From Streptomyces gossypii (lineage in GTDB: Bacteria; Actinomycetota; Actinomycetes; Streptomycetales; Streptomycetaceae), in NCBI RefSeq assembly GCF_025165795.1, contig NZ_JAJAGO010000013.1:168013-232012 (forward strand): a stretch of DNA of 64,000 nt, given 5' to 3'. Both the position numbers and the translations under genes were made by a program. Under the pieces are notes generated by a model. That model was not told the DNA's origin. It made no database searches and worked only from the letters and a program-made list of their open reading frames with translations. Position 1 is the stretch's first letter, and each line of letters opens with the position of its first letter. Positions 43,344 to 51,009 of this stretch are shown here, in pieces.

Positions 43344-43385
43344 GGCGGGCCGGGCCTTGGAGCGTGAGCTCCGGCCCGGCCCGCC
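43344..43385 (+). terminator. Hairpin terminator after divIVA
   Basis: A 13-bp stem GGCGGGCCGGGCC/GGCCCGGCCCGCC continues, after a TT bulge, into GGAGC/GCTCC with a GTGA loop. It starts 26 bases after the divIVA stop. Confidence 0.8.
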
Positions 43386-43408
43386 CTTCGTGTGCCTGGC
43401 TGCCGGAT

Positions 43409-43444
43409 GCTGTTGTCCTACCCCGGCTGGGGTAGGACAACAGC
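43409..43444. terminator. Bidirectional hairpin between divIVA and ileS
   Basis: Perfect 16-bp stem GCTGTTGTCCTACCCC and complement with a 4-nt loop (GGCT). It ends four bases before the ileS stop codon, so for ileS it begins right after translation ends. Its arm is 16 of 19 identical to the rsmH leader hairpin at 24931. Confidence 0.8.
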
Positions 43445-43447
43445 TTC

Positions 43448-46400
43448 TTATGCCTTGCGGAGCCGGAAGGTGAGGGTCAGGGTGTCGTCAGTGAACGGCG
43501 CACCGTAGGAGTCGTCCACCTCGCCCATCCCGCCTTCCGTGAAGTCCGTCGCCAGGACTTCGTCGGCGATCAGCACCGAGTGGTCCGTGAGCGACTGGAC
43601 GACCTCCGGGTCCGAGGACGTCCAGTGCAGCGCGATCCGGTCCGCGATGTCGAGGCCGGAGTTCTTCCGGGCCTCCTGGATGAGCCTGATCGCGTCCCGT
43701 GCGAGGCCGGCACGGCGCAACTCCGGGGTGATCTCCAGGTCCAGGGCTACGGTGGCGCCGGAGTCGGAGGCGACGGACCAGCCCTCGCGCGGGGTCTCGG
43801 TGATGATGACCTCCTCGGGGGTCAGCGGGATCCGCTCACCGTCGACGGTGACCGACGCGCCGCCCTCGCGCAGGGCCAGTGACAGTGCCGCGGCGTCCGT
43901 CTGGGCGATCGCCTTCGCCACCGCCTGCGTGCCCTTGCCGAAACGGCGGCCCAGCGCGCGGAAGTTGCCCTTGGCGGTGGTGTCGACGAGCGAGCCGCCC
44001 ACGTCCGAGAGCGACGCCAGTTCGCTGACGTTCAGCTCCTCGGCAACCTGACGGCGCAGGTCGGGGGAGAGGGTCGAGAAACCCTGCGCGGCGACGAGTG
44101 CGCGGGACAGCGGCTGACGGGTCTTGACTCCGGACTCCGCGCGGGTGGCCCGGCCGAGCTCCACCAGGCGCCGGACCAGCAGCATGTCGCCCGACAGTTC
44201 CGGGTCGATGGCGTCCAGGTCGGCCACCGGCCAGGTCGCCAGATGCACCGACTCGGACGCGCCGTGCTGCACCGGTACGACCAGGTCCTGCCAGACCCGC
44301 TCGGAGATGAAGGGCACCAGCGGGGCCATCAGCCGGGTGACCGTCTCGATCGTGTCGTGCAGGGTGCGCAGCGCGGCCGGGTCGCCCTGCCAGAAGCGGC
44401 GCCTGGAGCGGCGCACATACCAGTTCGACAGGTCGTCGACGAAGGTGGACAGCAGCTTTCCCGCCCGCTGCGTGTCGTAGTTCTCCATCGCCACCGTCAC
44501 CAGGTCGGTCAGCGCGTGCAGTTCGCTGAGCACCCAGCGGTCCAGCAGCGGTCGCTCGCCCGGAGCGGGGTCGGAGGCGGACGGCGCCCACTGGGAGGTA
44601 CGGGCGTACAGCGCCTGGAAGGCGACGGTGTTCCAGTACGTCAGCAGCGTCTTGCGGACAACCTCCTGGATGGTGCCGTGCCCCACCCGCCGGGCGGCCC
44701 AGGGCGAGCCGCCCGCCGCCATGAACCAGCGCACCGCGTCGGCGCCGTGCTGGTCCATCAGCTGGATGGGCTCGAGGATGTTGCCCAGGTGCTTGGACAT
44801 CTTCCGGCCGTCCTCGGCGAGGATGTGCCCGAGGCAGACGACGTTCTCATAGCTCGACTTGTCGAAGACCAGCGTGCCGATCGCCATCAGGGTGTAGAAC
44901 CAGCCGCGCGTCTGGTCGATGGCCTCGCTGATGAACTGCGCCGGATACCGCTTCTCGAACAGCTCCTTGTTGCGGTACGGATAGCCCCACTGGGCGAAGG
45001 GCATCGACCCCGAGTCGTACCAGGCGTCGATCACCTCCGGGACGCGGGTCGCCGTGGCCCGGCAGTCGGGGCAGGGGAAGGTGATCGCGTCCAGGTACGG
45101 CCGGTGCGGGTCCAGCCGGGACTGGTCGGAGCCGGTCAGCTCGCTGAGCTCGGCGAGCGAGCCGACACAGGTGAGGTGATCCTCCGCGCAGCGCCAGATG
45201 GGCAGCGGGGTGCCCCAGTAGCGGTTCCGGGACAGCGCCCAGTCGATGTTGTTGTTCAGCCAGTCCCCGTAGCGGCCGTGCTTGACGGAGTCCGGGTACC
45301 AGTTGGTGCGTTCGTTCTCCCGCAGCAGGGCGTCCTTGATCTGCGTGGTGCGGATGTACCAGGACGGCTGCGCGTAGTAGAGCAGCGCGGTGTGGCAGCG
45401 CCAGCAGTGCGGGTAGCTGTGCTCGTAGGAAAGGTGGCGGAAGAGCAGGCCGCGGGCGTGGAGATCCTCGACGAGGGCCTCGTCGGCCTTCTTGAAGAAC
45501 TGGCCGCCGACCAGTTCCAGATCCGGCTCGAACGTGCCGTCGGGGCGGACGGGGTTGACCACCGGGAGGCCGTAGGCGCGGCAGGTGAGGAGGTCGTCCT
45601 CACCGAAGGCGGGCGCCTGGTGGACCAGGCCGGTGCCGTCCTCGGTGGTCACATAGCCGGCGTTGACGACGAAGTTGGCGCCTTCCAGCGGGAGCAGGGT
45701 GAAGGGACGCTGATAGGACCAGCGCTCCATCTCTGCGCCGGTGAAGGACTGGCCTGTCGCCGTCCAGCCCTCGCCCAGTGCCTTCTCCAGCAGCGGCTCG
45801 GCGACCACCAGCCGCTCCTGCCCGTCGGTGGCGACCACATAGGTCACCTCGGGGTGGGCGGCGACGGCGGTGTTGGAGACGAGTGTCCAGGGAGTCGTCG
45901 TCCAGACCAGCAGCGCCGCCTCGCCCGCGAGCGGCCCGGAGGTCAGCGGGAGGCGGACGAACACCGACGGATCGACGACCGTCTCGTACCCCTGCGCCAG
46001 CTCGTGGTCCGAGAGGCCGGTGCCGCAGCGCGGGCACCAGGGGGCGACGCGGTGGTCCTGGACGAGCAGGCCCTTGCCGAAGATCTCCTTGAGCGACCAC
46101 CAGACGGATTCGACATACTCCGGGTCCATGGTGCGGTAGGCGTCGTCCATGTCGACCCAGTAGCCCATCCGGGTGGTGAGCTGGGTGAAGGCGTCGGTGT
46201 GCCGGGTCACGGACTCGCGGCAGCGGGCGTTGAACTCCGCGATGCCGTAGTTCTCGATGTCCTGCTTGCCGTTGAAGCCGAGCTCCTTCTCGACGGCGAG
46301 CTCGACCGGCAGGCCGTGGCAGTCCCAGCCCGCCTTGCGGGCGACGTGGTAGCCCTGCATGGTGCGGAAGCGGGGGAAGACGTCCTTGAAGACGCGCGCC

Positions 46401-46594
46401 TCGATGTGGTGGGCCCCGGGCATGCCGTTGGCGGTGGGCGGACCTTCGTAGAACACCCACTCGGGACGGCCCTCGGACTGTTCCAGGCTGCGGGCGAAGA
46501 TCTTCTGCTCGTGCCAGAAGTCGAGCACGGCGTGCTCCAGCGCGGGCAGGTCGATCTGCGGGGGCACCTGGCGGTACTGCGGCTGCGGGCTCAT
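43448..46594 (-). CDS. ileS: Isoleucyl-tRNA synthetase, type 2 (IleRS2-like)
   Basis: Charges tRNA-Ile. The 1048 residues have the class I layout with an editing domain and a C-terminal anticodon domain. The HIGH signature is replaced by G60-A-H-H63 in PPTANGMPGAHHIEAR, and KMSKS is K598-MSKH602. With GWDCHGLPVE, these mark the eukaryote-like IleRS2 form, known for mupirocin resistance. The ATG at 46594 has GGAGG 12 bases upstream within a T-box leader. The TAA stop abuts a hairpin shared with divIVA. Confidence 0.96.
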   Translation of the reverse strand: MSPQPQYRQVPPQIDLPALEHAVLDFWHEQKIFARSLEQSEGRPEWVFYEGPPTANGMPGAHHIEARVFKDVFPRFRTMQGYHVARKAGWDCHGLPVELAVEKELGFNGKQDIENYGIAEFNARCRESVTRHTDAFTQLTTRMGYWVDMDDAYRTMDPEYVESVWWSLKEIFGKGLLVQDHRVAPWCPRCGTGLSDHELAQGYETVVDPSVFVRLPLTSGPLAGEAALLVWTTTPWTLVSNTAVAAHPEVTYVVATDGQERLVVAEPLLEKALGEGWTATGQSFTGAEMERWSYQRPFTLLPLEGANFVVNAGYVTTEDGTGLVHQAPAFGEDDLLTCRAYGLPVVNPVRPDGTFEPDLELVGGQFFKKADEALVEDLHARGLLFRHLSYEHSYPHCWRCHTALLYYAQPSWYIRTTQIKDALLRENERTNWYPDSVKHGRYGDWLNNNIDWALSRNRYWGTPLPIWRCAEDHLTCVGSLAELSELTGSDQSRLDPHRPYLDAITFPCPDCRATATRVPEVIDAWYDSGSMPFAQWGYPYRNKELFEKRYPAQFISEAIDQTRGWFYTLMAIGTLVFDKSSYENVVCLGHILAEDGRKMSKHLGNILEPIQLMDQHGADAVRWFMAAGGSPWAARRVGHGTIQEVVRKTLLTYWNTVAFQALYARTSQWAPSASDPAPGERPLLDRWVLSELHALTDLVTVAMENYDTQRAGKLLSTFVDDLSNWYVRRSRRRFWQGDPAALRTLHDTIETVTRLMAPLVPFISERVWQDLVVPVQHGASESVHLATWPVADLDAIDPELSGDMLLVRRLVELGRATRAESGVKTRQPLSRALVAAQGFSTLSPDLRRQVAEELNVSELASLSDVGGSLVDTTAKGNFRALGRRFGKGTQAVAKAIAQTDAAALSLALREGGASVTVDGERIPLTPEEVIITETPREGWSVASDSGATVALDLEITPELRRAGLARDAIRLIQEARKNSGLDIADRIALHWTSSDPEVVQSLTDHSVLIADEVLATDFTEGGMGEVDDSYGAPFTDDTLTLTFRLRKA

Positions 46595-46599
46595 CGGGG

Positions 46600-46866
46600 T
46601 CGTCTTCCTCCGGCGGATGCGTGCACTTCCGTCGAAGGGACGAGAGCGCCCGCCTCCGGCGTGCTCCCGCGGTACCACCCTCCTTGGCGGCGGTCTCCCG
46701 TCGCCCCCTCATTGGGCAGCGCTGCCGGGTCTACTCGCTCCGGGGAGCTTTCTTCCGGCGGCTCCGGGGTGATCTTCGCGTCGCGCCGGCCCCCGGGCTC
46801 ACACCGCCCCCGGGTCGCTCTTGACTGCACACGGACGCTACTCGTCCCCATCCTCGCCTGTCGCTG
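46600..46866 (-). promoter_or_regulatory. T-box riboswitch (Ile) in the ileS leader
   Basis: The minus strand carries the T-box sequence AGGGTGGTACCGCGGG at 46681-46666, the tRNA-acceptor-sensing bulge. About 90 bases upstream, GCGAAGATCACC holds a candidate ATC specifier (46773-46771), correct for isoleucine. A -10-like TACACT at 46878-46873 would start the RNA near 46866. The T-box is followed by GGAGG near the start with no clear terminator, which fits the translational T-boxes known for actinobacterial ileS. Uncharged tRNA-Ile should turn the gene on. Confidence 0.92.
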
Positions 46867-47086
46867 TGCCCAAGTGTACGGGCCGCCGCCGGAAGGAAGG
46901 AACGGTTTTCGGACCGCCGGGCTGGGCACAACGCTTTCGCGAGGAGTGCTGTGTACGAGGCTGTCCGCGGGACGGGGGACGGATCACGAATGATCCGGCG
47001 TGCCCAGTTGCCGTGTGCGCGAAGTCGATTTATCGTTCCGGTCACGATTCGCGAGCAAGATCACAATATGTGAAGGGGTCGCGGCC
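46867..47086. other. Divergent promoter region between ileS and the dksA-like gene
   Basis: About 220 bases without a gene. On the plus strand, TTGCCG at 47008-47013 and TATCGT at 47031-47036 (17-bp spacer) are a weak promoter candidate for the dksA-like gene, and GGATCA-CGAA-TGATCC (46981-46996) is a small inverted repeat just upstream. Nothing else is recognised. Confidence 0.35.
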
Positions 47087-47893
47087 ATGGTGGCGAGACG
47101 GACCACCGCGAAGGAGTCGGCGGAGAGTAGAACCGCCGGGGACGAGGCCGCCGCGGCGCCCGCGAGGAGCGCGGCCGAGACGGCTCCGGCCAAGAAAGCC
47201 GGGGAGAAGAAGGCAGCACCGAGGAAGGCGGCAGCGAAGAAGGCAGCACCCAAGAAGGCAGCACCCAAGAAGGCCGAGGCAAAGAAGACCCAGGTCAAGA
47301 AGGCAGCAGCCGAGAAGGTCGCCAAGAAGGCGCCTGCCGCGAGGCCGGGCGTCAGCAAGAAGTCCGCCGCGCAACCGGCCGCCGGGAAAGCGGCCGCGAA
47401 GAAGACAGGAGCCCAGAGGGTGGCTGCGAAGAAGACTCCGGCGGCGAAGGCCGCGGCGGTGCCCACCGCCCGTATGGCCCAGATGTCCGCCGCGACGGCC
47501 GGTGAACTCGCGGTACGCCCCGGCGAGGATCCGTGGACACCGGAGGAGGTGGCGGAGGCGCGAGCCGAGCTGGAGAGTGAGGCGGCGCGGCTGCACGCGG
47601 AGATCCTCGCCTCGGAGGAGGCGCTGGTCGGGCTGATGCGCGACTCCGGTGACGGCGCGGGCGACGACGACGCCGACACGGGCACGAAGAACATCACCCG
47701 CGAGCACGAGATGTCGCTGGCCGCCAACGCCCGCGAGATGGTCTACCAGACCGAGCGTGCGCTGGAGCGGCTGGAGGCCGGGACGTACGGGCTGTGCGAG
47801 AACTGCGGCAATCCGATCGGCAAGGCGCGTATGCAGGCCTTCCCCAGGGCGACGCTCTGTGTGGAGTGCAAGCAGAAGCAGGAGCGCCGTTGA
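47087..47893 (+). CDS. DksA/TraR zinc-finger protein with a histone H1-like lysine-rich N-terminus
   Basis: A 268-residue protein in two parts. Residues about 1-125 are Ala/Lys/Pro-rich with KKAAPKKAAPKKA-type repeats, like eukaryotic histone H1 tails and actinobacterial HupS-like proteins, and so probably bind DNA. The C-terminal 110 residues form a DksA/TraR fold with a coiled coil (EEVAEARAELESEAARLHAEI) and a four-Cys zinc finger, CENCGNPIGKARMQ...CVECK. ATG at 47087 has GAAGGGG upstream. It may act on RNA polymerase, on DNA, or both; the gene lies between ileS and lspA, as in other Streptomyces. Confidence 0.88.
   Translation: MVARRTTAKESAESRTAGDEAAAAPARSAAETAPAKKAGEKKAAPRKAAAKKAAPKKAAPKKAEAKKTQVKKAAAEKVAKKAPAARPGVSKKSAAQPAAGKAAAKKTGAQRVAAKKTPAAKAAAVPTARMAQMSAATAGELAVRPGEDPWTPEEVAEARAELESEAARLHAEILASEEALVGLMRDSGDGAGDDDADTGTKNITREHEMSLAANAREMVYQTERALERLEAGTYGLCENCGNPIGKARMQAFPRATLCVECKQKQERR
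47229..47275 (+). repeat. 15-bp in-frame repeats coding KAAPK units
   Basis: Copies of AAGGCAGCACCCAAG occur back to back inside the lysine-rich part of the dksA-like gene and keep the frame, so the number of KAAPK units could change by slippage. Confidence 0.75.
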
Positions 47894-47927
47894 CGGTGAC
47901 ACGCCGCGTGTGTCGTACCCTCGTCAC

Positions 47928-48575
47928 GTGACAGAGGCGGAGCGGGCGATCGGTACCCCCAACGAGCAGACCCCGGAGCAGAGCCCGGAGGGGCAGAAGC
48001 CGGGCGCGCATGAGGACGAGGCCGCGGCGGAGACCGAGAGCGGTGCCGAGGCCGCGGAGGAGCGTGCCGAGGAGCCGCCCTCGCGGGGCTCCCGCCGGAT
48101 CCCGCTGCTCCTCGGGATCGCGGCTTTCGCCTATGTGCTGGATCTGATCACGAAGCTGATCGTCGTCGCCGAACTCGAGCCGGACCACACCGTGATCGAG
48201 GTGTTCGGCACGGTCCTGCAGTTCGAGGTGGTGCGGAACAAGGGCGCCGCCTTCGGGATGGGTGAGGCGCTCACGATCCTGCTGACGGGCATCGCCACCG
48301 TGGTGATCGTGGTGATCGCCCGGCTGGCCCGCAAGCTCTACAGCACGCCGTGGGCCATCGCGCTCGGGATGCTGCTGGGCGGCGCCTTCGGCAACCTCAC
48401 CGACCGGATCTTCCGCTCGCCCGGCGTCTTCCAGGGCGCGGTGGTGGACTTCATCGCCCCCACCCACTTCGCGGTCTTCAACCTCGCCGACTCGGCGATC
48501 GTCAGCGGCGGCATCCTGATCGTGATCCTCTCCTTCCGCGGCCTGGACCCGGACGGCACGGTCCACCGCGACTAG
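47928..48575 (+). CDS. lspA: Lipoprotein signal peptidase II
   Basis: Aspartyl protease of the membrane that removes signal peptides from lipidated prolipoproteins. The 215 residues start with about 60 acidic cytoplasmic residues (Glu/Ala-rich), an extension over the common 160-residue form. Four membrane helices follow, with the two catalytic aspartates in GNLTDRIFRSPGVFQGAVVDFI and FNLADSAIVSGG. GTG at 47928; TACCCT ends 6 bases before it, which suggests a leaderless mRNA. Confidence 0.95.
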   Translation: MTEAERAIGTPNEQTPEQSPEGQKPGAHEDEAAAETESGAEAAEERAEEPPSRGSRRIPLLLGIAAFAYVLDLITKLIVVAELEPDHTVIEVFGTVLQFEVVRNKGAAFGMGEALTILLTGIATVVIVVIARLARKLYSTPWAIALGMLLGGAFGNLTDRIFRSPGVFQGAVVDFIAPTHFAVFNLADSAIVSGGILIVILSFRGLDPDGTVHRD

Positions 48576-48580
48576 GGTCT

Positions 48581-48605
48581 GACCTGACCTGACCTGACCT
48601 GACCC
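48581..48605. repeat. Pentamer tandem repeat, GACCT x4 plus GACCC
   Basis: Four perfect GACCT copies and one variant lie directly after lspA, running into the convergent terminator. Confidence 0.8.
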
Positions 48606-48625
48606 GGCGCGGCATCGCGCGGGTC
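48601..48625. terminator. Hairpin between lspA and the metalloprotease gene
   Basis: GACCCGGCGC and GCGCGGGTC pair, with one bulged base, around a 6-nt loop. The hairpin overlaps the stop codon of the minus-strand protease gene and probably ends lspA transcription. Confidence 0.55.
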
Positions 48626-49847
48626 AGGGCTTGTTGATGCGCACCGCGTAGGCGCCGCCGTCCCGCCGTTCGTCCACCGTCACCCGTACGCCGCCGGCGA
48701 AGGTGTGGGCGGCGCCCGCGCGGAACGGCGCGTCCCCCAGCTCGGCCAGCTCCTCGGGTGAGCGGTCCGCGCAGGCCCGGCCACCGTCGCTGTCCGGGCG
48801 GGAATCCACGACCCGCACGGGGCCGCGTCCGGTCTCCACACCGGAGTCGACGGTGTAGAGCAGTACGCCCTCGCCGCAGATCCGGTGGTCCAGGCCGGTC
48901 CTGGTGCGGGCCTCGGCGACGATCGCGCTGTCGGCGCTCGTCCTGACCACCGCGATGTTCGCGCCGTCGGCCGAGCCGAGGGGGGTGAGCGTATGGGCGC
49001 TGGTGCCGGAGTCCCGTACGCAGGCCACCTGGCCGTCGGAGAGCCAGCCGAACTTCCACTTGTGCCAGCCGATCAGATCCGAGATCCCGGCCATGCTCAT
49101 GGTGTCCCAGCCGCCCGCGAACTCCACCGAGGCGCCGTTGCGCACGTTATAGAGGTCGGGCAGCCCGTAGAGGTGGTTGGCCTCGTGTACGAAGTTGCCG
49201 CGCTGCCAGGTGGGGGAGTCCGCCCGGCGGCCGAAGACGAGCGCGGCTCCCCGGATCGCCCGGTCGCCCGCCTTCAGCGAGTCGAAGATGTTCGCCTGCG
49301 AGACCGTGGGCCGCGCGGGCACGTTGTCGTCGGCCACCACGTAGACGAAGTCGGTGTCGCCGAAATCGGTGCCCTGCGCCCGTGCCGCGTCGATGGCGTC
49401 CTGCACGTACGTCTGCATGACCTCGGACTTGTTGCCCCGGGCGATGCGGTAGGAGGACCAGGTGCCCGGCATGCGGACCCAGTCGGCGGTGGGTTCGAGG
49501 GAGAGCCGGTACCTGCCGTAAGAGGCGCGGTGCACATAGTCGCTGCCGTAGTCGGCGAAGAAGGAGGAGCGCTCGTCGACCGGGCTGGCGGCTGGGATGT
49601 CGGGGAAGTCGACCATGATCATGGTGGCCTTCTTGCGGCCTTCCGGACGGATGTACTCCGGGCTCGTCGGTCCCTCGCCGAAACCCGGTGTCGCGGCGAT
49701 CGCGCACGGGCCGGAGATGTCGAGAACGGCGTCCCCGGCTTCGGCTTGCGGCGCCAGCGCGACACCGAGAGTGGAGAGGGTGGTCGCGGTGGCGACGGCG
49801 ATGAGGCGACGGCCGGGTATCCGGCAGCGGGCGTGCACTGGGGACAT
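48624..49847 (-). CDS. Secreted M6-like zinc metalloprotease
   Basis: A 407-residue exported protein. Residues 1-37 are a signal peptide (basic start, hydrophobic LIAVATATTLSTLGVALA, likely cut after AEA). The zinc motif is H-E-A-N-H in NFVHEANHLYGLPDLYN, followed by GGWDTMSM, as in the immune-inhibitor-A (M6) group. The N-terminal GRKKATMIMVDFPD is also typical. The substrate is unknown. It stands alone, convergent with lspA. Confidence 0.85.
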   Translation of the reverse strand: MSPVHARCRIPGRRLIAVATATTLSTLGVALAPQAEAGDAVLDISGPCAIAATPGFGEGPTSPEYIRPEGRKKATMIMVDFPDIPAASPVDERSSFFADYGSDYVHRASYGRYRLSLEPTADWVRMPGTWSSYRIARGNKSEVMQTYVQDAIDAARAQGTDFGDTDFVYVVADDNVPARPTVSQANIFDSLKAGDRAIRGAALVFGRRADSPTWQRGNFVHEANHLYGLPDLYNVRNGASVEFAGGWDTMSMAGISDLIGWHKWKFGWLSDGQVACVRDSGTSAHTLTPLGSADGANIAVVRTSADSAIVAEARTRTGLDHRICGEGVLLYTVDSGVETGRGPVRVVDSRPDSDGGRACADRSPEELAELGDAPFRAGAAHTFAGGVRVTVDERRDGGAYAVRINKP

Positions 49848-50048
49848 GCGGGGGGCTCCCTCCGAACGACTCGGACCGTAGTCACACGGTCACGGCGCGG
49901 GAGGGGCGGCGCATCCGGGGGTGAGCCGCGCGGGTGAGAACGGGAAACACGCCCCGGCAGTGGTACGGGACTCGCGGGGAGCCCGGAGGCGCCGGGTGAG
50001 CGGACCGCGTGTCGGGTTGCCTGCCGCCGGTCCTGCATACTCGGTCAG

Positions 50049-50990
50049 GTGAGCACCCTTCCCGAGGTCCGAACCCTGCACGTGCCCGACGGCCTGGAGG
50101 GCGAGCGCGTCGACGCCGCCCTTGCCCGGCTGTTCGGCTTCTCCCGTACGAAGGCCGCCGAGCTGACCGCCGGAGGCAAGGTACGGCTGGACGGCGCCGA
50201 GGCGGGCAAGTCGGACCGGGTGCAGGGCGGCGCCTGGATCGAGGTGGAGATGCCCCCGCCCGCCGCGCCGGTGCAGATCGTCGCAGAGCACGTCGAGGGC
50301 ATGCACATCGTGCACGACGACCAGGACATCGTGGTGATCGTGAAGCCCGTGGGCGTCGCCGCGCACCCCAGCCCCGGCTGGACCGGCACCACCGTCATCG
50401 GGGGTCTCGCGGCGGCCGGATTCACCATCACCACCTCGGGTGCTGCCGAGCGGAAGGGCATCGTGCACCGGCTCGACGTCGGCACCTCGGGGCTGATGGT
50501 CGTCGCCAAGTCCGAGCGCGCCTACACCCTGCTCAAGCAGCAGTTCCGGGAGCGTACGGTCGACAAGCGCTACCACGCGCTCGTGCAGGGCCACCCGGAT
50601 CCGCTCAGCGGCACCATCGACGCACCGGTCGGGCGGCACCCGCAGCACGACTACAAGTGGGCCGTCACCGCCGACGGCAAGCCCTCGGTGACCCACTACG
50701 ACCTCGTCGAGGCGTTCCGCGCCGCGAGCCTGCTGGACATCAAGCTGGAGACCGGGCGCACCCACCAGATCCGGGTGCACATGGCCGCGCACCGGCACCC
50801 CTGCGTCGGCGACCTCACCTACGGCGCCGATCCGACGCTCGCCAAGCGGCTGAAGCTGGAGCGGCAGTGGCTGCACGCCGTGCGGCTCGGTTTCACCCAC
50901 CCGGCGGACGGCAGCTGGGTCGAGTACGAGAGCGGCTATCCGGACGACCTCCAGCTCGCACTGGACCGGGTGCGCGCCGAAACCGGATAA
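50049..50990 (+). CDS. RluA-family 23S rRNA/tRNA pseudouridine synthase
   Basis: A 313-residue enzyme with an N-terminal S4 RNA-binding domain (GERVDAALARLFGFSRTKAAELTAGGKVRLDG) and a catalytic domain with the active-site Asp in HRLDVGTSGLMVVAKS, then TVDKRYHALV and LETGRTHQIRVHMAA. It is most like RluD, which modifies helix 69 of 23S rRNA, but the exact target is inferred. GTG at 50049; CATACT ends 7 bases before it and there is no ribosome binding site, so the mRNA may be leaderless. Confidence 0.93.
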   Translation: MSTLPEVRTLHVPDGLEGERVDAALARLFGFSRTKAAELTAGGKVRLDGAEAGKSDRVQGGAWIEVEMPPPAAPVQIVAEHVEGMHIVHDDQDIVVIVKPVGVAAHPSPGWTGTTVIGGLAAAGFTITTSGAAERKGIVHRLDVGTSGLMVVAKSERAYTLLKQQFRERTVDKRYHALVQGHPDPLSGTIDAPVGRHPQHDYKWAVTADGKPSVTHYDLVEAFRAASLLDIKLETGRTHQIRVHMAAHRHPCVGDLTYGADPTLAKRLKLERQWLHAVRLGFTHPADGSWVEYESGYPDDLQLALDRVRAETG

Positions 50991-51009
50991 CCGCCGGCCA
51001 CGGGCTCCC

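Noticed and set aside
44243..46993. A 916-codon open frame on the plus strand opposite ileS
   Set aside because: It runs against a fully conserved IleRS and its T-box leader, and its translation has the composition of a shadow frame.
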